A DNA stretch of 7,128 nucleotides from Bacteroidota bacterium (GCA_021812865.1 JAKAMP010000140.1:1-7128); one strand, 5' to 3'; counted from the first letter of the stretch, positions 1 to 7,038 are shown. Program-made: numbers and translations. Notes: generated from the sequence alone by a model not told the origin.

Positions 1-21
1 AACAATAATTAATCCTTTTTC

Positions 22-1086
22 TTGAAAACACGCCGGTATCCCCTGGGAACCCGCTTTCTGGAGTGGGTCGATTTCGTGGGATATCTTACGCCCCGGCGTA
101 TCTGGAATCTTGTCCAGTTGCGGATTAGCTATGCTTTGTCCCTGATGTTACGGGCGCCGGTGCACAGGGGTATGCCTGCATCCATATCCATTGAGCCTGC
201 AAGCGGTTGTAACCTTCATTGCCCGGAGTGTCCTACCGGACTGGGACATTTATCGCGCAAGAAGAGCCTGATGAGCGGAGAAGATTTCTTTTCCGTCATT
301 GACCAGGTAAAAAAAAGCGCCATTGCAGTTTCCCTGTATTTTCAGGGAGAACCATTTATTCATCCCGGCCTGATTGGAATGATTTCATATGCCGCGAAAC
401 ATAAATTGTTTTCTACCGTATCAACCAATGGTCAGTTTTTGCCAGGGATCGATATGGAAGAGCTGGTCATGTCCGGTCTTAACAGGCTGATTGTTAGCGC
501 CGACGGCATTACACAGTTGACCTACGAGACATACCGCATGGGGGGAAGTTTGGAAAAACTAATGCAAGGCCTGAAGAAGATAGCCGAAGCAAAAAAAAAG
601 CTGCATTCCAAGAAACCGTTGCTTATTCTTCAGTTTCTTGTGATGCGTCATAATCAGCACGAGCTGCCCTTACTGGAGGAATGGGCTGTTTCTGCCGGGG
701 CTGATGCTGTGTTGTTGAAATCGCCTCAGATCGATTCCCTGGAGGGCAGCGGAGACATACTGCCAACGATCGAAAGATTCAACCGGTATACTCCCGGTGA
801 GAACGGGCGATGGAAGGTGAAATCGGATTTGCCTGACCGGTGCTGGCGCATGTGGCATAGCAGTATAATCGATGTGAATGGTGACATTCTTCCATGCTGT
901 TTCGACAAGGATGCCGGGTTTGTCATAGGAAATATTCAGCAACAAAGGATTCACGAAGTATGGCATTCGCGTGCCTATGATAAATTCAGGGAAGGGGTGC
1001 TATCTAACAGGAAAAGTATTGCTATGTGTACAAATTGTACTGAAAATCTTGAGATCAGTGCATCTGAACTCAAATTTGTTAGATAA
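22..1086 (+). CDS. Radical SAM/SPASM domain protein, substrate unknown
   Basis: This encodes a 354-residue radical S-adenosylmethionine enzyme. The 4Fe-4S/SAM motif CX3CX2C is seen as C63, C67 and C70 (CNLHCPEC), preceded by a SISIEP strand. A QGEP segment at 109-112 sits where these enzymes have the SAM-binding GGE-like motif. The C-terminal third has C274, C292/C293 and CTNC (C336, C339) around DVNGDILPCC and GNI...EVW. This is the SPASM/twitch pattern that usually holds an auxiliary iron-sulfur cluster. The family includes peptide- and cofactor-modifying enzymes; nothing here fixes the substrate. The start is TTG at 22: the frame is closed by TAA at 10-12 and the next ATG is codon 42, inside a conserved-looking YLTPRR...RAPVHRGMP leader. 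No Shine-Dalgarno sequence is seen. Only 21 bases lie upstream, so an operon with a preceding gene cannot be judged. The protein is probably cytoplasmic. Confidence is high for the family and low for the function. Confidence 0.92.
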   Translation: MKTRRYPLGTRFLEWVDFVGYLTPRRIWNLVQLRISYALSLMLRAPVHRGMPASISIEPASGCNLHCPECPTGLGHLSRKKSLMSGEDFFSVIDQVKKSAIAVSLYFQGEPFIHPGLIGMISYAAKHKLFSTVSTNGQFLPGIDMEELVMSGLNRLIVSADGITQLTYETYRMGGSLEKLMQGLKKIAEAKKKLHSKKPLLILQFLVMRHNQHELPLLEEWAVSAGADAVLLKSPQIDSLEGSGDILPTIERFNRYTPGENGRWKVKSDLPDRCWRMWHSSIIDVNGDILPCCFDKDAGFVIGNIQQQRIHEVWHSRAYDKFREGVLSNRKSIAMCTNCTENLEISASELKFVR

Positions 1087-1114
1087 AATGACTCAATTGT
1101 GTTGTGCGTAAATA

Positions 1115-1144
1115 CTGATTTTTTGCTGATTTTGATAAATCAGT
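1115..1144 (+). repeat. AT-rich stem-loop after the radical SAM gene
   Basis: CTGATTT at 1126-1132 pairs with AAATCAG at 1137-1143 around the loop TGAT. A second copy of CTGATTTT at 1115-1122 could pair with the same right arm. The stem is AT-rich and is followed by TGAAAATAA rather than a U-tract, so it is at best a weak terminator or mRNA end. It lies in the 105-bp gap between two genes on the same strand. Confidence 0.25.
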
Positions 1145-1166
1145 GAAAATAATACCTTAATTTTAA

Positions 1167-1174
1167 TAAATTTG
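1167..1174 (+). promoter_or_regulatory. Bacteroidetes-type -7 promoter element
   Basis: TAAATTTG matches the TAnnTTTG -7 consensus of Bacteroidetes primary-sigma promoters exactly. It lies 17 bases before the ATG at 1192, implying a very short leader. No clear TTTG -33 box is seen at the usual ~20-bp spacing; the nearest one, at 1131-1134, is too far away. The surroundings are AT-rich, so a chance match is possible. Confidence 0.4.
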
Positions 1175-1191
1175 GGATTAATAAGTGAAGA

Positions 1192-2052
1192 ATGATGGAT
1201 AGGCGCAAAATTACAGTAAAACATTACCTCAATAAGAGAGCAAAACCGCGCGTTTACAACAAGGAGAAATATTATCCCCTTTACATCCAGATTATAGTCA
1301 GCGGAAAGAAGGCACAGATAAAAAGTAAGATAAACGAACACCTGAAAATTTACCGCAGCGATATCGAAAGAATTACCCAGCAGAATGAAGAGTTGAATGA
1401 GTTGCTGCTTGCCGGATTTTTCACTGATTCGCTGATGAAAAGCATCGTGAAAAACAAGACATTCCCTCTGTTTCACCTTCTCAATGACGAAGTTCAGGTA
1501 ATTATCCGGATCATCAAGTTCAATAATCCATTCGACAACAAGGAATTCACGTTGTCGAACTTTTCTGATCAATACCGGGTGCATACTACCGAAATCACAT
1601 GGATACTCGATAACCGGATCAAGGAACGCTATTTGAAGGAACTGAAGAGTATCTTCCTGAAAACCATCGATGAGGAGGAGAACCGCGACATTTTCAGGGT
1701 AGTGAATTACTTCATTCATTTCATCAACTGGTCCAATTCATTCACCAATTTTTACGAAAGCACATTCGAGGTCATGCCCAGTGAGCTCAAATCGGTTGAA
1801 AACCTCCTCTCGCATGACCTCCGAACCACTATCAAGGCTTTCATGGCTTACCATACCAAGGTAAACATCCTGAAACGGTTTTTTGAAAAGCGCGAAAAAG
1901 GAAAAATTTCCACCCTCTCATACCTCGACTGGGAGGTTGAGATCAAGGCGTTCCTCCAGAAGGAATTTGACGAACTTTTCGGAGAGCAGAAAACCCTCGA
2001 ATACATTATCAGCCTCGACAACATTCTTCGTGAAGAAGTGAAAATGGCCTGA
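1192..2052 (+). CDS. Hypothetical protein with integrase-arm-like N terminus
   Basis: This encodes a 286-residue protein that I do not recognise as a named family. Residues ~6-46 (KITVKHYLN...YYPLYIQIIVSGKKAQIKSKI) read like the arm-site DNA-binding module at the N terminus of Bacteroidetes tyrosine recombinases: a short strand, then YPLY-I-V-GK, then a basic strand. What follows is helical and charged. It lacks the core-binding domain and the R...HxxR...Y catalytic residues, so this is not a working integrase. Residues 112-120 (NPFDNKEFT) and the aromatic stretch 173-189 have no known motif. There is no signal peptide or membrane segment, and it is lysine-rich at the start, so a cytoplasmic nucleic-acid-binding role is a guess. 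Two ATG codons are in tandem (1192 and 1195) and either could start the protein. It stands alone on its strand, convergent with the helicase. It could be a domesticated recombinase relative or an unrelated family with a similar beta-hairpin. Confidence 0.78.
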   Translation: MMDRRKITVKHYLNKRAKPRVYNKEKYYPLYIQIIVSGKKAQIKSKINEHLKIYRSDIERITQQNEELNELLLAGFFTDSLMKSIVKNKTFPLFHLLNDEVQVIIRIIKFNNPFDNKEFTLSNFSDQYRVHTTEITWILDNRIKERYLKELKSIFLKTIDEEENRDIFRVVNYFIHFINWSNSFTNFYESTFEVMPSELKSVENLLSHDLRTTIKAFMAYHTKVNILKRFFEKREKGKISTLSYLDWEVEIKAFLQKEFDELFGEQKTLEYIISLDNILREEVKMA

Positions 2053-2059
2053 GGCAGGC
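2047..2059 (+). terminator. Possible weak terminator hairpin
   Basis: GCCTG at 2047-2051 pairs with CAGGC at 2055-2059 around a 3-nt loop, overlapping the TGA stop of the preceding gene. Downstream is TTATCTGGG, without a proper U-tract. It is placed where a terminator between two convergent genes would be expected, but the stem is only 5 bp. Confidence 0.22.
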
Positions 2060-2118
2060 TTATCTGGGTTCAGTGGCCCTATACGACAGCTGGAATCTGG
2101 AATGAAAGGCCGGAATGA

Positions 2119-5100
2119 TCATTCAATCAGTTTCACAATGCTTTCTTTGGTGAAGAACCTAAGAGGGTTGTTATTGCTGATAAAGAGGCTGGCTAGTTCC
2201 GATTTACGACTTTGCAGCTGAAGGATCTTCTCTTCAATGGTATCGCGGGTGATAAATTTATAAGAAAATACTTTCTTTTCCTGACCTATGCGGTGTGCAC
2301 GGCTCACAGCCTGGTTTTCCACTGCCGGGTTCCACCAGGGATCGAGCAGGAACACATATTCGGCTGCGGTGAGGTTCAGACCCACACCACCCGCTTTCAG
2401 GGTGATCAGGAAAAACATCCTGTCTTCTTCTTCCTGGAATTCGCGGATAACCTGCTGTCGATCATCCGTAATGGTTTGGCCTGTAAGCATGGAGTACCGG
2501 TATCCCTGTTTTTCAAAATAATCCCTGAAGATGCGAAGGTGTTTCACGAACTGGGAATAGATGAGAACCTTGTGACCTTCGGCGCGCAGGTTTTCGAGGT
2601 TACGGATCACTTCCTCGAATTTACCTGATGGGATGGTATGAAGGTCGGTTTCATCAGGTTTGTTGCCTGTATACAACATGGGATGATTAGCCAGCAGTCG
2701 CAGTTGCATCAGTCCCTTCAGGATCACGAACCGTGACCGGTCAGTTCCCATTTTCGTGATATTTTCGAGGATGGTATTCCGTATTTCCGATTTGCGTTCT
2801 TCATACAGGCTTTTCTGGGCTTCGCTCATTTCACAGTAGTAAATCTGTTCGCTCAGGGACGGTAAGTCGCGGGCTACCATCTCCTTGGTGCGGCGGAGAA
2901 TGAACGGACCGATCATACGCTGGAGTTTCTCTTCTTTTTGTGGATTCTTGTTTTTCTCAATCGGAACCACATATTCTTCCTTGAAGTAATTCAGGTTGCC
3001 CAGCAGGCCTTCGTTCAGGAAGGTGAGTTGGGCCCAGAGGTCGACCAGTGAATTTTCAATAGGAGTGCCTGTGAGGACGAGTTTATGTCTGCTGCGAAGT
3101 TGTTTTACTGAACGGAAAAGTTTGGATAGAGGGTTTTTGATGAGCTGGCTTTCGTCGAGGATGATATACCAGAATTCGATCTGCCTGAACATATCCAGGT
3201 CGTTCCGGATGATGCCATAAGTGGTGAGAACGATATCGTAGTTCAGGAAAATCTTGGGATCCTGCACCCTGTCCTGGCCGGAATGAACATAGGTTCGCAG
3301 TCCGCTGGTGAACTTGGTTACCTCGTTGATCCAGTTATGGATAAGGGAAAGCGGCATGACGATAAGCGAGGTGCGGGTTTTGGCAGTTCCGGCAGAATAG
3401 GCCGGGGCAAAAAGATCGAGTTGCCGGGTAGGTCCGTCCGGTGGAATTTCCTGAAGTTCTTCTGTAAGTACGTTGGTTTTTTTTGAGTGCATGAGCATAA
3501 CCAAGGTCTGCAGCGTTTTGCCCAATCCCATATCATCGGCCAGCACACCTCCCAGCTGGAGTTGCTGCATGATGTTCATCCACTGGAATCCTTCCGCCTG
3601 GTATGGACGGAGACGTGCATTCAGGCCATCGGGGATGCGGATGTTTTCCAGTTTGCGGTTCCTGATAACACTTTCGTAATCCACCAGGCCGTTATCGTAT
3701 TTGTCCCCGGCCAGTTCTCTGATAAGCCCGAAGTGATGTCGTTTTAAGGTAAGACCATCGCCTGAAGCATTGCCCAACCTGGCCAGGTCGCGATACTTGG
3801 CAAACCATTCCTCGGGAAGTATGGCAAGGGATCCGTCGGGCAACGCGTATTCCCTTATGTTGTTCAGGATATGATGCCTGAGTTTGATGAAAGGCACCTT
3901 CATGTTTCCGAAAAAAACGAATGCATGCACATCGAACCAGTCGTTTGACTCCTTCATGTTCATTTCCATCCGGATATTACCGGTGAAATATTTCTCCTTT
4001 AACTGATCCTGCACCACGGTAATGCCCGATTTTTCAAGGCCGGTCTTGTGCATACTGATCCAGTTGATGAGCTTGTGCTTTATTTCCAGGGCTTCTGCTT
4101 CATGCCATTCCTTTAAGACCTGGCGTTTCACTTCCTTTTCCTGTTCATCAGCAGAAGGTATATTTTCAGGCAACCGGAAGAAGGCCCCCTCTCCGTTGAC
4201 CAGGCCGGTGCCGAGAATGGCCATAATTGCCTTTCCCTCCGCATCCTTGTCGCGTCTGATTTTCAGAAACCTCACCCGTTCTCCATCCAGTTCCATTTCG
4301 GTCGATCCTTCCTCGGGATCGTGATAAAGAAAGTCCCTGGATCCGTAACGGAATTTAAGCTTCAGTATCGGTCCCGCTGAAAGGTCCTGCTCCAGGCAGA
4401 GCATAGGTTCGCATGGATAGACCGGACTAAGCACATCAAAACCCTTCGCATTTACCTCGTACTGGTCAATTGCCGCATGCACGAATGATCTGAAGTACTT
4501 CATCTCAGTGCTTTTCGGAACATGAATGAATTCCTTGGTGATGAAGGGAGAAAGCTTGTTCCCGTCGATATTGCCGATGAACCTGTATAGACTTCCGCCA
4601 AGAAGTAAAATGGATGGTTTATTCACCAGTATCCTGGCATCCTTATTGAACAGTCCGAGGTTCTTCGAACCTGAACGCAGGGTAATGAAATATCGTATAC
4701 CATCATCTCCTCTTTCGAAATGAAACACTGCCGATGCCTCATCTTCGGCTACATGAATGGCTTCATCCCGGATTGCATTTTTCCGTTTGCCTTTGAAGTG
4801 CAGGGGTATGTGGTTGGCCAGGATGATGTCATAACATCGGGCCATGTGTTTCTCAATGAAGGGGCGGATGAGTTGGCTGAAAACCTTAGGATCGGGATTT
4901 TTCAGAAATTCACTAGATTTGATATTACTCTTCGAGAACCTCCTGGTTATGCTCTCGTCGGAATATTCTGTGATATTTTCCAGCAGTTCAATTTCCGGTT
5001 TGCTCACCGCAATGTCATAATCCTTCACCGTGGTTTTATTCACTTTACGGAAGGAAAGAGACATCTGGTTTTCCTGTATCATGCTCACGACCCATGATTC

Positions 5101-5172
5101 AAAAAGATACCCCAGCGTTTCGTGTTCGCTGACCGTGAATACAAGTTTATATGTCTCTTTAATTTTTATCAC
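2119..5172 (-). CDS. SNF2-family ATPase/helicase (HepA/RapA-like superfamily)
   Basis: This encodes a 1017-residue SNF2-type double-stranded-DNA translocase; the family remodels protein-DNA or transcription complexes using ATP. The C-terminal half has the full motif set: LRPYQAEGFQWM (521-532), Walker A ADDMGLGKT (545-553, K552), SLIVMP (602-607), Walker B DESQ (673-676, in place of DEAH), LTGTPIEN (700-707), VLIYSQF (869-875), LKAGGVGLNLT (925-935) and DPWWNPAVENQ...RAHRIGQ (944-964). About 510 residues precede the motor. They show no SWIM-type zinc ligands and a charged helix near 341-370, and fit the poorly characterised N-terminal region of bacterial SNF2 proteins. A loop at ~567-598 between motifs I and Ia contains QLDLF. 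The start is GTG: the codon at 5172-5170 reads GTG, an in-frame TGA lies 21 bases upstream, and no ATG lies between them. The gene is monocistronic by position. It is probably a housekeeping chromosome-associated factor; the target is unknown. Confidence 0.95.
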   Translation of the reverse strand: MIKIKETYKLVFTVSEHETLGYLFESWVVSMIQENQMSLSFRKVNKTTVKDYDIAVSKPEIELLENITEYSDESITRRFSKSNIKSSEFLKNPDPKVFSQLIRPFIEKHMARCYDIILANHIPLHFKGKRKNAIRDEAIHVAEDEASAVFHFERGDDGIRYFITLRSGSKNLGLFNKDARILVNKPSILLLGGSLYRFIGNIDGNKLSPFITKEFIHVPKSTEMKYFRSFVHAAIDQYEVNAKGFDVLSPVYPCEPMLCLEQDLSAGPILKLKFRYGSRDFLYHDPEEGSTEMELDGERVRFLKIRRDKDAEGKAIMAILGTGLVNGEGAFFRLPENIPSADEQEKEVKRQVLKEWHEAEALEIKHKLINWISMHKTGLEKSGITVVQDQLKEKYFTGNIRMEMNMKESNDWFDVHAFVFFGNMKVPFIKLRHHILNNIREYALPDGSLAILPEEWFAKYRDLARLGNASGDGLTLKRHHFGLIRELAGDKYDNGLVDYESVIRNRKLENIRIPDGLNARLRPYQAEGFQWMNIMQQLQLGGVLADDMGLGKTLQTLVMLMHSKKTNVLTEELQEIPPDGPTRQLDLFAPAYSAGTAKTRTSLIVMPLSLIHNWINEVTKFTSGLRTYVHSGQDRVQDPKIFLNYDIVLTTYGIIRNDLDMFRQIEFWYIILDESQLIKNPLSKLFRSVKQLRSRHKLVLTGTPIENSLVDLWAQLTFLNEGLLGNLNYFKEEYVVPIEKNKNPQKEEKLQRMIGPFILRRTKEMVARDLPSLSEQIYYCEMSEAQKSLYEERKSEIRNTILENITKMGTDRSRFVILKGLMQLRLLANHPMLYTGNKPDETDLHTIPSGKFEEVIRNLENLRAEGHKVLIYSQFVKHLRIFRDYFEKQGYRYSMLTGQTITDDRQQVIREFQEEEDRMFFLITLKAGGVGLNLTAAEYVFLLDPWWNPAVENQAVSRAHRIGQEKKVFSYKFITRDTIEEKILQLQSRKSELASLFISNNNPLRFFTKESIVKLIE
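3409..3423 (-). other. QLDLF sliding-clamp-binding-type motif in helicase
   Basis: Codons CAA CTC GAT CTT TTT encode QLDLF at residues 584-588 of the SNF2 protein. This matches the bacterial beta-clamp (DnaN) binding pentapeptide QL(S/D)LF exactly. It sits in a proline- and glycine-rich loop (~567-598) inserted between motifs I and Ia, which is likely to be exposed. The match is seen directly; clamp binding is inferred. Confidence 0.5.
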
Positions 5173-5208
5173 ATTAAATCCTGCAATGAATCAGGGAAGA
5201 GTGTTAAG

Positions 5209-5217
5209 CAAAAGGTA
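5209..5217 (-). promoter_or_regulatory. Near-match -7 element upstream of helicase gene
   Basis: Read on the minus strand, TACCTTTTG resembles the TAnnTTTG -7 element but has three rather than two bases between TA and TTTG. It lies 36 bases before the GTG start, a plausible leader length. No -33 TTTG is evident. This is the best candidate in the region but only a near-match. Confidence 0.2.
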
Positions 5218-5305
5218 AACTGTAAAAATAAGAACATTTGCCCGATGAATCAAGAGGTATTGAAAATATTTTAGATAAAGACTATTTATCTGAATTGATG
5301 CAGGC

Positions 5306-5344
5306 TGGTCAGTGAATCCTATTGGGACAGTGATTCGCTGGTCA
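5306..5344 (+). repeat. 13-bp stem-loop with G-U pairs on plus-strand RNA
   Basis: TGGTCAGTGAATC at 5306-5318 pairs with GATTCGCTGGTCA at 5332-5344 around a 13-nt loop. There are ten Watson-Crick and three G-U pairs (5308-5342, 5309-5341, 5313-5337). On the minus strand these three become A-C mismatches, so the fold favours a plus-strand transcript. No U-tract follows. The function is unknown. Confidence 0.4.
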
Positions 5345-5370
5345 CCCTTTGGATAAAAGTTAGCCAAACA

Positions 5371-5390
5371 AGGGTTGATATCTCAACTCT
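5371..5390 (+). repeat. 8-bp stem-loop with one G-U pair
   Basis: AGGGTTGA at 5371-5378 pairs with TCAACTCT at 5383-5390 around the loop TATC. It has seven Watson-Crick pairs and one G-U pair (5373-5388) on plus-strand RNA. It lies 26 bases after the 5306-5344 stem. Confidence 0.35.
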
Positions 5391-5405
5391 GATTAATCGT
5401 GCAGG

Positions 5406-5435
5406 GGTTGCAACCAATAGCTGAAGGAGTCCTTC
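5406..5435. repeat. Two short palindromes
   Basis: GGTTGCAACC at 5406-5415 is a perfect 10-bp palindrome. GAAGGA at 5423-5428 and TCCTTC at 5430-5435 form an inverted repeat around one central base. With the two stem-loops just upstream they make four dyads within 130 bp. They could be protein-binding dyads rather than RNA hairpins, as they have almost no loop. Confidence 0.3.
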
Positions 5436-5566
5436 TTATGAAAAATATTCCGGATAATGATTGATCTGTATAAAATTATTCATTATAGGTGTCACCGATC
5501 ATTTCATCAGCTTGTCTTGCCAATGCAAAGTCTTTATCGCCAAGTCTAAAAAGATGTAAGAGGATT

Positions 5567-6331
5567 TTACAGATAGCCCATCACTTTATATGCGGCATAT
5601 CCCACCATTTCACGGAAAAGCTTATCCCAATTGCGCAGGACAATCGATGAGGGCACGATAAGGTTTCCTATGTCATGTGCCTTATATTCGGGGAGCGTCA
5701 GTTGATCGGCCGGCCAGTCAATCACTTTTACGCCCGCCCTTTTGAAACAGCCATCTGCCCTGCGCATGTGCAAGGAAGAAGTGATCAGTACCTGTACCCC
5801 TGAGTCGGGTTTCAGGAGAGCCGCCGTATTCATGGCATTTTCGTGAGTATTTCTTGAATCGGGTTCAATCAGCAGGTCTTTTGCAGGGAAGCCATTTCTG
5901 AGCAAGTAATCTTTCAGGTAAATGGATTCCCTTTCCTCGGTGTAGATCACCGAACCGGAGCCGCTGGAGATCAATATTTTCCTGATGATACCACGGTGAT
6001 ACAGGTCCATTGCCTGCATCAGTCGGTCATTGCCTTCACCAAAAGTAAGCCGGTTATTATCCTCATCCCAGTCGGACATGCCCCCAAGCACGATACCGTA
6101 ATAATATGGTCCGTGCAGATCGGTAAGCGGACGATAGGCCAATTCCCACTTGCTGACCGCCAGATTGCCGAGGAAAGGATTGGTAAAAATCAGCAGCAGG
6201 GCAAAAGAAACAATGAACATCCATTTTTTTCTTTTCTGGTTCCGGGTAATGATCCCATACAGCATGGCCGCCAATACACAAAATATTGGAGTGATGAGAA
6301 AACCCAGCAATTTGGAGAGAACAAAAAACAT
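5567..6331 (-). CDS. Membrane-anchored DUF218 protein (YdcF/ElyC/SanA-like)
   Basis: This encodes a 254-residue DUF218-family protein. Two hydrophobic segments (about residues 5-29 and 37-55) flank a strongly basic loop, RNQKRKK at 30-36. By the positive-inside rule that loop is cytoplasmic, which would place the C-terminal domain on the periplasmic side (inference). The DUF218 core is clear: GIVLGGM (79-85), DRLMQAMDLY (102-111), KILISSGSGS (118-127), SRNTHENAMNTA (159-170) and VLITSSLHMRRA (181-192). These match the family's GG, SxNTxENA and TSxxHxxRA motifs. The length equals that of full-size members and the C terminus (VGYAAYKVMGYL) looks natural, so it is complete. ElyC and SanA of this family act in envelope biogenesis or barrier function; the chemistry is not established and the role here is inferred. 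The start is the ATG at 6331, with no Shine-Dalgarno sequence. It appears to be transcribed alone. Confidence 0.9.
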   Translation of the reverse strand: MFFVLSKLLGFLITPIFCVLAAMLYGIITRNQKRKKWMFIVSFALLLIFTNPFLGNLAVSKWELAYRPLTDLHGPYYYGIVLGGMSDWDEDNNRLTFGEGNDRLMQAMDLYHRGIIRKILISSGSGSVIYTEERESIYLKDYLLRNGFPAKDLLIEPDSRNTHENAMNTAALLKPDSGVQVLITSSLHMRRADGCFKRAGVKVIDWPADQLTLPEYKAHDIGNLIVPSSIVLRNWDKLFREMVGYAAYKVMGYL

Positions 6332-6600
6332 GAGTTGGAGGATTTAGAATAATTGCCGCAATGATAAGTCATAAACCAGAACAAATCAAGGGAAATCATA
6401 AACCCATTAGGGTGATTCGGAGTGAATATCGGGAAAGAAGAGCGGAAGATTAATCAGATGAAGATTCAAAGCATTTTCAACCAAAAGAAATTTATCAACG
6501 CATTTGGCAGTTTGCATTTAGCCAATGGCCTGATTTATCGGTGTTAAAGATTCTTCCCTCTTTTATATAAGTATGGTTCAGTTCTGATTGAATTATGATA

Positions 6601-6630
6601 CCTTGGGCCTTGTGGGTCTTTGTGGCAAAA
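6601..6630 (+). repeat. Degenerate TTTGTGG-type short tandem repeat
   Basis: CCTTGGGC, CTTGTGGG and TCTTTGTGG follow each other and end in CAAAA. These are three diverged units of a roughly 8-base CTTTGTGG pattern. Similar CTTTGTG-type runs followed by A-tracts occur in non-coding DNA of many bacterial genomes (recalled, not checked here). No function is evident. Confidence 0.3.
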
Positions 6631-6832
6631 AGGATTCGAAGATTGGCAATAACTGTTTCTTATGGGGGATTACAATATCGGGTGGAGGGAAGTTTTTAGC
6701 AGGGGGAACTTAATCACGATTTTAAGCTTGGCATAAAGATTATACGATGGTCTAGCCATGTATCGGTTATCGTTTGTCTAAAGCAATACCCTGTCTATCA
6801 ATGTTATCTGGTTTGTGTTATTGTAGGAAAAT

Positions 6833-6908
6833 CAATTTCCCGCAACCCCAGATGATTCCCGTGTAGCGGGTTAAGCTCACCTGATGGGGTTCAGGAAGTG
6901 GGAATTTG
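6833..6908 (+). other. Nested imperfect hairpin, possible structured RNA
   Basis: Three stems nest. The outer one is CAA-TTCCC (6833-6841, one T-T mismatch) with GGGAA-TTG (6900-6908). The middle one is a perfect 7-bp AACCCCA (6844-6850) with TGGGGTT (6885-6891). The inner one is CCCG (6858-6861) with CGGG (6867-6870) around TGTAG. The right arm has an unpaired CAGGAAGT. It is richer in G+C than the DNA around it. A near-match -7 element (TATCGTTTG, 6768-6776) could drive it on the plus strand. It resembles no riboswitch I know. Alternatives are a palindromic repeat element or chance. Confidence 0.35.
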
Positions 6909-7038
6909 TTCGAAGCCTGTGTTTGATATCTTCCAGTGGGATTGTCACGCATGCTTTGGCGCTACCTGGTACACGAATCCTTTGCCCGAGGTTCTTCTGA
7001 TGTACAATTCAGAAATAATGAATACCCCGGATTATTTG

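Larger units (their letters stand above)
5173..5566. other. 394-bp spacer with inverted repeats, no clear gene
   Basis: This gap lies between the GTG start of the helicase gene and the stop of the DUF218 gene, both on the minus strand. It must hold the helicase promoter. It carries several inverted repeats between 5306 and 5435, listed separately. Short open stretches read plausibly as protein: plus strand about 5232-5310 and 5299-5413 in different frames, and minus strand 5476-5580. None has a convincing start, and all are short enough to be chance or remnants. No tRNA or rRNA is present. Confidence 0.5.

Noticed and set aside
1093..1719. A 208-codon open frame on the minus strand opposite the arm-like protein gene
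   Set aside because: It is antisense to a gene with better codon sense and its own promoter match, runs through the intergenic gap, and its translation shows no recognisable family; it is a shadow frame.
2113..2124. Perfect palindrome GAATGATCATTC overlapping the helicase stop codon
   Set aside because: It has no loop and only about 4 pairable bases once a loop is allowed, with no U-tract on either side, so it is a poor terminator; a 12-bp palindrome here is likely chance.
1192..5172. Idea that the arm-like protein and the SNF2 helicase form a two-gene defence or mobile system
   Set aside because: They are convergent with a 66-bp gap and not co-transcribed, no nuclease, methylase or integrase is nearby, and the helicase looks like an ordinary chromosomal member of its family.
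6458..6547. 29-codon ATG frame on the plus strand
   Set aside because: Too short to support, with no -7 promoter match just ahead and no recognisable motif.
6870..6876. GTTAAGC, a match to the GTTRRRY core of integron attC sites
   Set aside because: There is no matching RYYYAAC partner in the right place, no gene cassette and no integron integrase, so a seven-base match is chance.
6818..6952. 44-codon ATG frame on the minus strand
   Set aside because: The stretch is open in several frames on both strands because it is relatively rich in G+C, so being open is not evidence of coding; it also overlaps the hairpin.
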